A stretch of 64,000 bases of DNA from Mesorhizobium sp. LHD-90. GTDB taxonomy: Bacteria; Pseudomonadota; Alphaproteobacteria; Rhizobiales; Rhizobiaceae. Below, one piece after another: positions 1 through 7,620 of the stretch; the first letter of the stretch is position 1; every line of letters begins with the position of its first letter. The notes below the pieces were generated by a model. It made no database searches. It had not been told where the DNA came from and was given only the letters and a program-made list of their open reading frames with translations. The translations under genes and the position numbers were made by a program. The stretch covers positions 186,001 to 250,000 of the forward strand of contig NZ_JAVFVV010000009.1 of NCBI RefSeq assembly GCF_030929505.1. The letters run 5' to 3'.

Positions 1-2
1 AC

Positions 3-992
3 GACATCCGCGAGGCGGCCTATGCGACCTTGGCTCCGCCGCCGGACCGGCGTGGCGAGTTCGACGCGCACTTTCGCGCCTTTTTTCATGGCGAGGTCGA
101 GAATTTTATCGAAGTCGACGGGGAGGAAGAAACCGGCATCAAGGACGATGGCGGCGATCAGCGGCAGGAGGTCGACATCCGCCGGGACGACGAGAGCGGC
201 GAAAGCGCCTCAGCCGCCGAAAGGCTCGGGCTGCGCGATTTCCGGAGAAATACCGAGGATGCGCTTGCGAGCTTCCGCCGCGAACTGCCGGCGGTGCTGC
301 CGGTGCGGCGGTCGTTTCGCAACGTGCGCACCCATGCGCGCGGAAAATTGGATCTGCGGCGCTCGCTGCGCGAGATCGTGCAGGCGGACGGCGACGTCCC
401 GATACCATTGTTTCGCAAGCGGCAGCTCGTGCCTCGCAAACTTTTGATCCTTATCGATATTTCCGGCTCGATGAAGCTCTGGACCGAGGACTATCTGCGG
501 CTGGCGCATGCTGCCGTGCATGCGGCGGGCGCGGAAATCTTCACCTTCGGCACAAGGCTCACCCGGATCACCTCGCCTCTGCGCATCCGCGACCGAGAAC
601 AGGCGCTAGCCCGCGCCTCGGCGCTGGCGGAAGATTGGGACGGCGGCACGCGTATCGGCCCGGTTTTATTGGCTTTTTTGGCGGTGCCAAGGTTTTCGGC
701 GTTCGCGCGAGGGGCGGCGGTGGTGATCTTGTCGGACGGGCTGGAGCGGGGAGACCATGCCGAGATGGAGACGGCGATACGCCGGCTTTCGGCGCGCGCC
801 TGGCGGCTGTCGCTGGCGACACCACTCGCCGGCGACTTAAGGTTCCGGCCACAAACCGCAGCCCTGAAAGCGATTTTGCCGGTTCTCGACGATCTGGTCG
901 ATGGCTCGTCAATCGCGGCTCTGACAAAGTTCATTCTGGCCCTTGCCCGGCCTGCGCCGAGGGCGGAACATTTGTGGAACAAAAGAGCGTAA
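3..992 (+). CDS. CoxE-like VWA domain protein (5' end outside window)
   Basis: The frame is open to the left edge of the window, so the N-terminus is missing. The C-terminal half is a von Willebrand A domain: the hydrophobic strand LLILIDISGSM carries the MIDAS motif DxSxS, GGTRIG supplies the downstream MIDAS Thr, and VVILSDGLERGD supplies a later Asp. The charged N-terminal half with an HFRAFFHGEVENF-like stretch fits the CoxE/VWA family. Family members usually act in the cytoplasm beside a MoxR-type AAA ATPase in metalloenzyme maturation, here expected upstream of the window. The stop lies 2 nt before the next ATG, so the amidohydrolase may be co-transcribed. The function of this copy is not established. 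Confidence 0.8.
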   Translation, partial: DIREAAYATLAPPPDRRGEFDAHFRAFFHGEVENFIEVDGEEETGIKDDGGDQRQEVDIRRDDESGESASAAERLGLRDFRRNTEDALASFRRELPAVLPVRRSFRNVRTHARGKLDLRRSLREIVQADGDVPIPLFRKRQLVPRKLLILIDISGSMKLWTEDYLRLAHAAVHAAGAEIFTFGTRLTRITSPLRIRDREQALARASALAEDWDGGTRIGPVLLAFLAVPRFSAFARGAAVVILSDGLERGDHAEMETAIRRLSARAWRLSLATPLAGDLRFRPQTAALKAILPVLDDLVDGSSIAALTKFILALARPAPRAEHLWNKRA

Positions 993-994
993 CC

Positions 995-1882
995 ATGCGG
1001 AAAGCCATCGATTCTCACTTCCACATCTGGCGGCAAAAGGACCAGCCGTGGCTGGTCGGGCCGATGGTTCCGCGCATCTTCGGGCCCTACGAACCGATCC
1101 GGCGGGACTATCCGATCGAGGAGTTTCTGGCCGACCAGGAGGGGTCCGGCGTCGGGAAGGCGGTGTACGTCCAGACCAATTGGGCCAAGGAGGATTTCGA
1201 GAAGGAAGTTGCTTTCCTGAGCGAGACGGCGGAGCGCAGCGGATGGCCGCATGCCATTGTCGGATATGCGGATTTTACCGTCGACGACGTCCGGCCGCAG
1301 ATCGACCGGCTGATCAAATATCCGCTTTTGCGCGGGGTGCGGATGCAACTGCATTGGCACGAGACACCAGCCTTCCGTTTCGCCGGATCAGCCGACCAGG
1401 TGATCGACCCGACGGTTCGGAAAAACGTAGCCCGGTTAAAGGATTACGGCCTTTCCTTCGACCTGCAACTGTTTCCGGCGCAGATGAAGGACGGGTTGCA
1501 ACTGGTTGGAGAGAATCCGCAAACCGACTTCATTCTGACCCATGCCGGCATGCTGACGGCAAGCGACGAAAAGACGATAGAGGAATGGAAGCAAGGTCTG
1601 CGGACGCTAGCTAAGGCCCCAAATTTATTCGCGAAATTGTCCGGCCTGGGCACGTTCGTGCATCGCAACGACCCGGAGCTGATCGCGCTGATTTACGACG
1701 CGGCGATCGAGATCCTGGGCAGCGACAGGCTGATGTTCGGCTCGAATTTCCCGATCGAGAAATTGTGGACCAGCCATGCCGAGCTGATCGCCGCGCATCG
1801 CGCGGCGGCGGCGCGCAAGAGCTTGAAAGATCAGGAGAATATTTTCGGGAACACGGCCGAGAAAGTCTATCGGCCGGTGTGA
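995..1882 (+). CDS. Amidohydrolase-2 family metal-dependent hydrolase
   Basis: A 295-residue TIM-barrel hydrolase. It has the HxH metal motif near the N-terminus (DSHFHIW), a later ILTHAG histidine, and a C-terminal LMFGSNFPIEKLW block where many relatives have GSDWP. Members of this family hydrolyse lactones or cyclic amides, or decarboxylate aromatic acids; sugar-lactone hydrolysis is common near carbohydrate genes. The ATG at 995 is chosen because the protein starts directly on the conserved barrel strand. The open frame extends upstream, but that stretch overlaps the VWA gene and has no domain. No signal peptide is seen, so it is probably cytoplasmic. The substrate cannot be read from sequence. 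Confidence 0.85.
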   Translation: MRKAIDSHFHIWRQKDQPWLVGPMVPRIFGPYEPIRRDYPIEEFLADQEGSGVGKAVYVQTNWAKEDFEKEVAFLSETAERSGWPHAIVGYADFTVDDVRPQIDRLIKYPLLRGVRMQLHWHETPAFRFAGSADQVIDPTVRKNVARLKDYGLSFDLQLFPAQMKDGLQLVGENPQTDFILTHAGMLTASDEKTIEEWKQGLRTLAKAPNLFAKLSGLGTFVHRNDPELIALIYDAAIEILGSDRLMFGSNFPIEKLWTSHAELIAAHRAAAARKSLKDQENIFGNTAEKVYRPV

Positions 1883-2163
1883 AACTGCACGAAAACTCAA
1901 GTCTGTGAAGTCCTGAATATCGAGCGATTTCAGAGGCTTAATGGGATGGGACATCGAAGGTAGCGCGATTGGCTTCATTCCGCGCCGATTTTTGGGACTT
2001 CGCGCTTCACAAGTGGGCATTTCGCGTTCGCGTGACGGCGTTTCGCATTCATCGGAAATGCTCTGTCGTGGAGCTTGTCGGCAGCCGTCGGTACTGGTCC
2101 ACCTGATGCTGGCAGTACGATGAGGGCGCCCCTGATGCCGGACAAGCCGGAGCATGCGTCCGC

Positions 2164-2328
2164 TCAGAACCAGATCAGCCAGACAAGCTGCAGGACGACC
2201 AGCACGACGATGTCCCAGAAGATCAGCTCGCCGACAGTGAACCATTTTCGGCGGCGGTTGAAGCGTTGAAACGCCCAGGCGAACAGGGCGGCGGCCGGGA
2301 CCGGCAGGAAGGTCAGCAGCGAGCCCAT
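2164..2328 (-). CDS. Small membrane protein (54 aa) at the end of the sugar ABC operon
   Basis: An overlooked 54-codon frame whose ATG shares one base with the stop of the upstream ABC ATPase gene (TGATG), an arrangement typical of translational coupling. The protein has two hydrophobic segments, residues about 2-20 and 36-54, separated by an Arg/Lys-rich loop (RFNRRRK). It ends in a Trp/Leu/Ile-rich tail, which predicts a two-helix inner-membrane hairpin. No homologue is recognised from memory. The position suggests an accessory subunit of the importer or a regulatory small protein. The overlap and clean hydrophobic pattern argue against chance, but the length keeps confidence moderate. Confidence 0.55.
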   Translation of the reverse strand: MGSLLTFLPVPAAALFAWAFQRFNRRRKWFTVGELIFWDIVVLVVLQLVWLIWF

Positions 2329-3380
2329 CAAAGACGCTGTCCGGTCTTGGCGTCGAAGGCATGCATGGCGCCCGACGGGAAACGCAAATGCAGCAGCGCG
2401 CCGTGCTCGGGGCCGCGCGTGCCGTTGGGGGTGCGCACGATCAGGCCGCTCGCGCCGCGCCGTGCGAAGATGAGCATGTCCGGCTCGACATGGTCGACCA
2501 CGTCCACCTCGAAGACGACGGCATCCGCAGCCGAGGCGTCGACCAGCTCGATCTGCTCCGGCCTTATGCCGAGCGTGATCGGGCCGTCCGGCAATCCGGT
2601 CACGGGCAGGTCGAAGCCGGCTGCCCTGAAATTGCCTCCGGCCACGGCGCCGTCAAAAGTATTCATCGCCGGCCGGCCCATGAACTCGGCGACGAAGCGG
2701 CTGGCAGGCTTGCGGTAGACAGTCTGCGGCGTGTCGAACTGGACCAACTCGCCGTCGCGCAGGACGGCGACGCGGGTGGCGAGCGTCATCGCCTCTTCCT
2801 GGTCGTGGGTGACGAACACAAAGGTTTTTCGCAACTCGCGGTGCAGGCGCTTCAATTCGGTGCGCATGTGCAGCCGTAGCAGCGCGTCGAGGTTGGAGAG
2901 CGGCTCGTCCATCAGGCAGATGTCTGGCTGCCAGACCAGCGCGCGGGCGACCGCCACGCGCTGCGCCTGGCCGCCGGAGAGCTGGCCGGGCTTCCGGTTG
3001 AGGTAGCGGCCGATCTGCAGCAGGTCGGCCATGGCCTTGACGCTGCGCTCGATCTCGGCGCGCGGGATTTTTCGCACGCGCAGCGGGTAGGCGATGTTCT
3101 CGAAAACCGTCTTGTGGCTGTAGAGCGCGTAGTTCTGGAACACCATGCCGATGCCGCGCAGGCGTGGCGGCAGGGCGGTGATGTCGCGCCCTCCGACCAG
3201 GATGCGGCCGCCGGTCGGGTTCTCCAGTCCGGCCAGCACCCGGCAGGCCGTGGTCTTGCCGGAACCGGACGGCCCGAGCAGCACGATGAACTCGCCGGTC
3301 TCGAAGGCGAGATCAAGCCCGTGCAGGGCAGCGGTGCCGTCCGGAAATACCTTCGATATGCCCTCGAAAACGATGTCCAT
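2328..3380 (-). CDS. Sugar ABC transporter ATP-binding protein (MalK/UgpC type)
   Basis: A 350-residue ATPase of the CUT1 carbohydrate importer class. It shows Walker A GPSGSGKTT near residue 37, the signature LSGGQAQRVAVARAL, Walker B CLMDEPLSNLD and the switch HD in FVTHDQEEAMTLA. A C-terminal TOBE/OB regulatory region follows, with the IRPEQIELVD stretch typical of MalK-like proteins. It powers import through the two permeases encoded just upstream in the same minus-strand operon, 6 nt after the MalG-type gene. It is the only complete CUT1-type ATPase in the window apart from the one at 26.6-27.6 kb, so it could also serve the ATPase-less importer at 44.6-48.2 kb. That last point is inference. 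Confidence 0.93.
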   Translation of the reverse strand: MDIVFEGISKVFPDGTAALHGLDLAFETGEFIVLLGPSGSGKTTACRVLAGLENPTGGRILVGGRDITALPPRLRGIGMVFQNYALYSHKTVFENIAYPLRVRKIPRAEIERSVKAMADLLQIGRYLNRKPGQLSGGQAQRVAVARALVWQPDICLMDEPLSNLDALLRLHMRTELKRLHRELRKTFVFVTHDQEEAMTLATRVAVLRDGELVQFDTPQTVYRKPASRFVAEFMGRPAMNTFDGAVAGGNFRAAGFDLPVTGLPDGPITLGIRPEQIELVDASAADAVVFEVDVVDHVEPDMLIFARRGASGLIVRTPNGTRGPEHGALLHLRFPSGAMHAFDAKTGQRL

Positions 3381-3386
3381 GCACGA

Positions 3387-4217
3387 TCAGCCCTTGACGG
3401 CGCCAAATGTCAGTCCGCGGACCAGTTGCCGCTGAACGATGAAGGTGAAGACGACGATCGGCAGCGTGGCGACGATCGCGACCGCCGCCACCTGGCCCCA
3501 TAGCGTGCCGTGCGGCGTCACCAGGCCGGGAATGCCCACGGTCAGCGGCCGGCCCTCGAAGGCGACCAGGATGAAGGCGTAGAGGAACTCGTTCCAGGAC
3601 AGGATGAAGCACAGCACAGCCGTGGCGGCGAGGCCGGGGGCGGCGAGCGGCACGACGATGAACAGGAAGGCGCCGAGCCGCGAGCGCCCGTCCATGACCG
3701 CCGCCTCGTCGATCTCTCTCGGGATGTCGGCGAAGAAGCCGCGCATCATCCACACCACCAGCGACAGGTTGAAGGAGGTGTGGGCGATGACCACGGCATA
3801 GATCGTGTCGATCAGCCCGAGCGCGGTGAAGAACAGGAACAGCGGCACGGCGATCGAGATCGGCGGCGCCATGCGGGTCGTCAGGAAAAAGAAGAACAGG
3901 TCTTCCTTGCCCGGAAAATCCATACGGGCGAAGACATAGGCCGCCGGCGCGCCGATGGCGATGCAGAGCGCGGTCGAGGACGTAGAGATGACCAGCGAGT
4001 TTATGGCGAGCGGCCAGTAGTCCTTGCCGATGAAGACGGCGGGATAGTTGGCGAGCGTCGGCGTGAACGTCCATTTGGGAATCGAGGCGAACAGGTCGAC
4101 CCGGTTCTTGAACGACGCCAGCACGATCCAGAGGTAGGGGGTGAGCGCAACCACCACCGCGACGGCCAGAACGGCCCAGGCGAAGGCGACCCACGGACGG
4201 CTTGCCGGGCGATCCAT
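3387..4217 (-). CDS. Sugar ABC transporter permease (MalG type)
   Basis: A 276-residue inner-membrane permease with about six transmembrane segments and the EAA loop REIDEAAVMDGRSRLGAFLFIVVPLAAPG that contacts the ATPase. The terminal VRGLTFGAVKG is characteristic of MalG-like CUT1 permeases. The ATG at 4217 shares one base with the stop of the preceding permease gene (TGATG), so translation is probably coupled. An in-frame extension further upstream runs through the neighbouring permease and is rejected. It pairs with the MalF-type protein to form the translocation pore. Confidence 0.92.
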   Translation of the reverse strand: MDRPASRPWVAFAWAVLAVAVVVALTPYLWIVLASFKNRVDLFASIPKWTFTPTLANYPAVFIGKDYWPLAINSLVISTSSTALCIAIGAPAAYVFARMDFPGKEDLFFFFLTTRMAPPISIAVPLFLFFTALGLIDTIYAVVIAHTSFNLSLVVWMMRGFFADIPREIDEAAVMDGRSRLGAFLFIVVPLAAPGLAATAVLCFILSWNEFLYAFILVAFEGRPLTVGIPGLVTPHGTLWGQVAAVAIVATLPIVVFTFIVQRQLVRGLTFGAVKG

Positions 4218-5146
4218 CAGCCATGCCCTCCGAGCGGCGCCGGCCTGTTGGCCGACCAGTAGATCGCCTTGTAAAAGATCGAGCAGAGGATCAGCACGAC
4301 CAGATAGACCATGAAGGCCACCGCCGCGCCGTAGCCGAGGTCCCAGTTCCGGAAGTTGACGCGGTAGGCATAGATGGAGACGAGTTCGGTCAGCGTGCCC
4401 GGCCCGCCGCCGGTCATGATGAACACCTTGTCGAATTCCTTGAAGGCGTCGATGCCGCGCAGCAAAAGCACCAGCGCGATGATGGGCTTCAGCAGCGGCA
4501 GCATGACGTCGAGGAAGACGCGGACCGGGCCGGCGCCGTCCATCATCGCCGCCTCGATGGGCGAGCGCGGCAGACTCATCAGCCCGGCCAGCATGACCAG
4601 CGTGACGAAGGGCGTCCACTGCCAGACGTCGATGGCGACGATGGCCGGGAAGACGAGGTCCGGCGACGACAGCACGGCGGCGTTCTGCGACAGCAGGCCG
4701 ACCTTGCGCATGTAATAGGTGACCATGCCGAAATCGCCCTGCAGCAGCAGGCGCCAGATCAGGCCGACGGCAACGGGAGCGATCATCATCGGGATGAGCA
4801 GCAGCGTGGTCAGCAGCCGCTGGCGGGCGACAAATCTGAAGATCAGGAAGGCGAGCGCGAAGCCAAGCACGAATTCGATCGAGACGGCGAGCACGACGAA
4901 CCTCAGCGTGAGCAGGAACGAGTCCCAGAACAGCGGGTCGTCGCGCATCAATTTGCGAAAATTGTCGAGGCCGACGAAGTTGCCGTTGCGGCTGGCGTCG
5001 GCGAAGCTGAGATCGGTCAGCGCCGTGTACATCATGTAATAGAACGGGCCGACGAGGAACACGACGACAAGCAGCGTCGCAGGCAGGACCAGCAGCGGTC
5101 CGACGCCGCGGTCGAGCAGGAGCGTTCCACGGGTGCTGGCGGTCAT
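4217..5146 (-). CDS. Sugar ABC transporter permease (MalF type)
   Basis: A permease of about 309 residues with six predicted membrane helices and an EAA loop (SPIEAAMMDGAGPVRVFLDVMLPLLKP). The GGGPGTLTELVSIYAYRVNF block after it is typical of MalF/UgpA-like CUT1 subunits. The longest frame begins at an ATG at 5191, but its first 15 residues look unconserved and no Shine-Dalgarno is visible. I prefer the internal ATG at 5146, though neither start is certain. It belongs to the operon binding protein - permease - permease - ATPase - small membrane protein. The substrate is probably a sugar or polyol, judging from the kinase operon it faces. Confidence 0.9.
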   Translation of the reverse strand: MTASTRGTLLLDRGVGPLLVLPATLLVVVFLVGPFYYMMYTALTDLSFADASRNGNFVGLDNFRKLMRDDPLFWDSFLLTLRFVVLAVSIEFVLGFALAFLIFRFVARQRLLTTLLLIPMMIAPVAVGLIWRLLLQGDFGMVTYYMRKVGLLSQNAAVLSSPDLVFPAIVAIDVWQWTPFVTLVMLAGLMSLPRSPIEAAMMDGAGPVRVFLDVMLPLLKPIIALVLLLRGIDAFKEFDKVFIMTGGGPGTLTELVSIYAYRVNFRNWDLGYGAAVAFMVYLVVLILCSIFYKAIYWSANRPAPLGGHG

Positions 5147-5204
5147 GGGCAAACCGGCTCTCAAGAAAGGTGCAATATCATAGGGAGTCATCTTGGCCGA
5201 TAAA

Positions 5205-5351
5205 GCACCCCCACTCCGGCCCTTCGGGCCACCTCTCCCCCCTAAGAGGGGTAGAGGAAACCAGGCTGCAGAAGCGCCGGCATCGCGGCAGCGCCTTTCC
5301 TCTACCCCTCTTAGGGGGGAGAGGTGGCCCGAAGGGCCGGTGAGGGGGTGC
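5205..5351. repeat. Long intergenic inverted repeat
   Basis: Two arms of about 56 nt (5205-5260 and 5296-5351) are near-perfect reverse complements, beginning gcaccccc and ending gggggtgc. A 35-nt loop separates them. Each arm contains the sub-palindrome ggcccttcgggcc. It sits between the binding-protein gene and the first permease, so the operon mRNA would fold a strong hairpin there. That could protect the abundant binding-protein message. It resembles the mosaic palindromic repeats known in Rhizobiales. Confidence 0.9.
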
Positions 5352-5402
5352 CTAAGACAGACGGCCGCCCCAAAAAGGCGGCCGTCGCGCTGCCTGACGA
5401 GC

Positions 5403-6773
5403 CTATAGTGCCGGATAGCTCATCGGCGCGCAGGAGCCGAGAAGTTTCGAGATTTCCGTGGCCGCCGTGTCGAGTGCGGCCTTGGAGCTCTTCTCCCCGG
5501 TGAGCGAGGAGGAAAGCTCGCGCACCAGGATGTCGGTCATCTCGGAGGATTGCGGCAGCGTCGCCTTCGGCCTGCCGGCCTCGTGCGCGGCCATCGAGGC
5601 GTTGGAGTAGGGCAGCTTCTGCACTTCGGCCGCGGCGTAGACGTCGGGCCGACCGGTGGCGCCGCCATTGAGATGCTGCTCCAACTGGCGGTCGTAGCCC
5701 ATCATCCACTGCATGAACAGGAAGGCCGCCTGCTGGTTCTTCGAATAGGTCGGCACAAGATAGGACCAGCCTTCGATCTGGCCGACCTTGCCGCCTTCGC
5801 CCTGCGGGGTGATGTCGAAGCCGACCTTGCCGACCACCGTCGAGGCGGTCTCGTCGACGGCGACGGCGTAGGTGGCGTCGTTCCACATGATCAGCTCGGC
5901 GACCTTGCCCTGCTGCATGAGGGCCATCACGTCGTCCCAGAAATAGTTCAGGCTGTCCGGCGGCGAATAGGCGAGCAGGCTCTTGTAGTAGTCAAGCGCA
6001 GCAACGGCTTGCGGGCTGTTGACGATGACCGGGCCGCATTCGGAACCGCTCTTCACGTCGAGCACATCGCCGCCGAAGGAATAGAGGAAGTTCAGCCATT
6101 CATACCACAGCGCCTCGTGGCGCTTGGCCTGCAGCGCGGTGCCGTAGAGGCCCTGGTCGGGCCGATAAAACCATTCGGCGATATCGCGATACTGGTCCCA
6201 GTTCTGGGCGGGGGCGAGGTCGTAGCCGTATTTTGCCTTGAAACCTTCCATCTCCTTGGGATCGGAGAGCAGGTCGGTGCGATACCACATGAAAAGGTTG
6301 AGAACGGTGAACGGGAAACCGTACATCTTGCCGTCGTACCAGGAGATCTCCTTCCACGGCTTCTCGTAGAGCTGCTCTTCCGGTTTGAAGGTCGGGTCGC
6401 GCAGGGCGGCGTCGTTCATGAAGCCGGCAAGGTCGAGCAAATGGCCGTTGGTGGCGAACTTGCCGAGTTCGCGATGCGGCTGGATGATGACGTCGTAGCG
6501 GCCGCGCCTGGAGTTGAGGTCGAGCTGCACCTTGTTGACCGCTTCCGAGTGCTCGTACATCTCGACTTCGACGTCGATGCCGGTGGCCTGCTCGAACTGT
6601 GGCGCCAGCTTCGCCAGCGCCTCCAGCGGCGGCAGCGCCTCGCCGACGACGCGGACGGTGGCACCGCTATAGGGCTTGGCGGCTTCTTCCAGTGTCCATG
6701 CCCCAGCCTGCGCAACCTGCAACAGGACTGAGGCGATGCCTCCCATGATGAGGCGACCTGCAAAAGTCTTCAT
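5403..6773 (-). CDS. Extracellular solute-binding protein of the sugar ABC importer
   Basis: A 456-residue family-1 (CUT1) periplasmic binding protein. The start at 6773 follows a GGGAG Shine-Dalgarno and gives a proper signal peptide (MKTFAGRLIMGGIASVLLQVAQAGA). The longer frame from 6851 would bury it. Mature-protein features include the FPFTVLNLFMWYRTDLL ligand-lobe region and the AFLFMQWMMGYDRQLEQ stretch near the C-terminus. It is the first gene of the minus-strand importer operon and diverges from the TIM-barrel/kinase operon, which suggests both act on one substrate. The chemical identity of that substrate is unknown. Confidence 0.92.
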   Translation of the reverse strand: MKTFAGRLIMGGIASVLLQVAQAGAWTLEEAAKPYSGATVRVVGEALPPLEALAKLAPQFEQATGIDVEVEMYEHSEAVNKVQLDLNSRRGRYDVIIQPHRELGKFATNGHLLDLAGFMNDAALRDPTFKPEEQLYEKPWKEISWYDGKMYGFPFTVLNLFMWYRTDLLSDPKEMEGFKAKYGYDLAPAQNWDQYRDIAEWFYRPDQGLYGTALQAKRHEALWYEWLNFLYSFGGDVLDVKSGSECGPVIVNSPQAVAALDYYKSLLAYSPPDSLNYFWDDVMALMQQGKVAELIMWNDATYAVAVDETASTVVGKVGFDITPQGEGGKVGQIEGWSYLVPTYSKNQQAAFLFMQWMMGYDRQLEQHLNGGATGRPDVYAAAEVQKLPYSNASMAAHEAGRPKATLPQSSEMTDILVRELSSSLTGEKSSKAALDTAATEISKLLGSCAPMSYPAL

Positions 6774-6810
6774 GACGATCTCCCGATTGTTCCCCTTGGC
6801 TGATGGCTTT

Positions 6811-6860
6811 GTGGCATAGAATGTGCCATGTCGCAAACAAAAATGTGGCAACTTGCAAAT
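6811..6860. promoter_or_regulatory. Divergent control region with an 18-nt imperfect direct repeat
   Basis: Between the binding-protein gene and the TIM-barrel gene, two similar blocks occur 22 bp apart: aatgtgccatgtcgcaaa (from 6820) and aatgtggcaacttgcaaa (from 6842). That spacing puts them on the same face of the helix. The first block also lies within a TGGCA-N7-TGCCA inverted repeat. Direct repeats two helical turns apart are usual for DeoR/GlpR-type repressors, and a DeoR gene closes the plus-strand operon. Binding by that protein is inferred. Confidence 0.5.
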
Positions 6861-6940
6861 TTCTGTGGAACGGTGTTATGACCGTCTCAGCGGGCCGGAA
6901 TGGACGCGCAACCGAAAAGAATGCAGGGTGCCGGATCGTG

Positions 6941-7618
6941 ATGGATTTCATATTCATGCTGACGCGCGACGACCGCACGGTAGAGGACAGCCTCGACCTG
7001 ATGAGGCTGATCGAGCCGGTCGGCCTGAAGCATGTCGGCTTCAAGGATATCGGCGTGCCGCCCTCTGTGCTGAAGACGCTGGTCGCGGACATCCACCGGG
7101 CCGGCGCGGTCTCTTACATGGAGGTGGTCTCGACCACGCCGGAGGCCTGCCTGCAATCTGCGCGCATCGCCCGCGAGCTCGGTGTGCAGCGGCTGCTCGG
7201 CGGCACGCAGGTGGACGAAATCCTGGAAATCCTCGGCGGCAGCGGGACCAGCTATTTTCCCTTCCCCGGCAAGCCGGCCGGCCATCCGACGAAACTCGGC
7301 GGCACGGCGGCCGATGTGGAAGCGGATTGCCGGGGATTTGTCGGCAAGGGTTGTGCCGGCTGCGACATCCTTGCATATCGCGCGACAGAAGCCGAGCCGA
7401 TCGACCTGGTGCGCGCCGCCCGAAAGGGGCTGGGGCCGGAAAAGTATCTGATCGTCGCCGGTGCCGTCACCTCGGCGGAGCGGATCAGGGCGGTCAAGGC
7501 GGCGGGCGCGGACGCCTTCACCATCGGCACGGCGGTGTTCAACGGCTCCTACTCGCCGTCGAAGGGCTCGATCATCTCGCAGCTCCGCGACGTTCTCGCC
7601 GACTGCGAGAGCGCCTGA
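6941..7618 (+). CDS. Uncharacterised TIM-barrel protein, phosphate-binding-site type
   Basis: A 225-residue protein with a (beta/alpha)8 pattern. The C-terminal YLIVAGAVTSAERIRAVKAA followed by GADAFTIGTAVF matches the phosphate-gripping strand-7/strand-8 region of ThiE, HisF and ribulose-phosphate-epimerase-like barrels. The ATG at 6941 starts directly on strand 1; longer starts add low-complexity sequence. It opens an operon with an FGGY kinase, a HAD phosphatase and a DeoR regulator, divergent from a sugar importer. A role as an epimerase, isomerase or aldolase acting on a sugar phosphate is therefore plausible. I do not recognise a characterised homologue. Confidence 0.75.
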   Translation: MDFIFMLTRDDRTVEDSLDLMRLIEPVGLKHVGFKDIGVPPSVLKTLVADIHRAGAVSYMEVVSTTPEACLQSARIARELGVQRLLGGTQVDEILEILGGSGTSYFPFPGKPAGHPTKLGGTAADVEADCRGFVGKGCAGCDILAYRATEAEPIDLVRAARKGLGPEKYLIVAGAVTSAERIRAVKAAGADAFTIGTAVFNGSYSPSKGSIISQLRDVLADCESA

Positions 7619-7620
7619 GC

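Noticed and set aside
1941-2123. 60-aa plus-strand frame after the amidohydrolase
   Set aside because: No ribosome site or hydrophobic/structural pattern; composition looks random.
1625-2362. Long minus-strand frame overlapping the amidohydrolase end and the small membrane gene
   Set aside because: Low-complexity Arg/Pro-rich translation with no domain, antisense to a clear gene, and out of frame with the more convincing 54-aa membrane protein.
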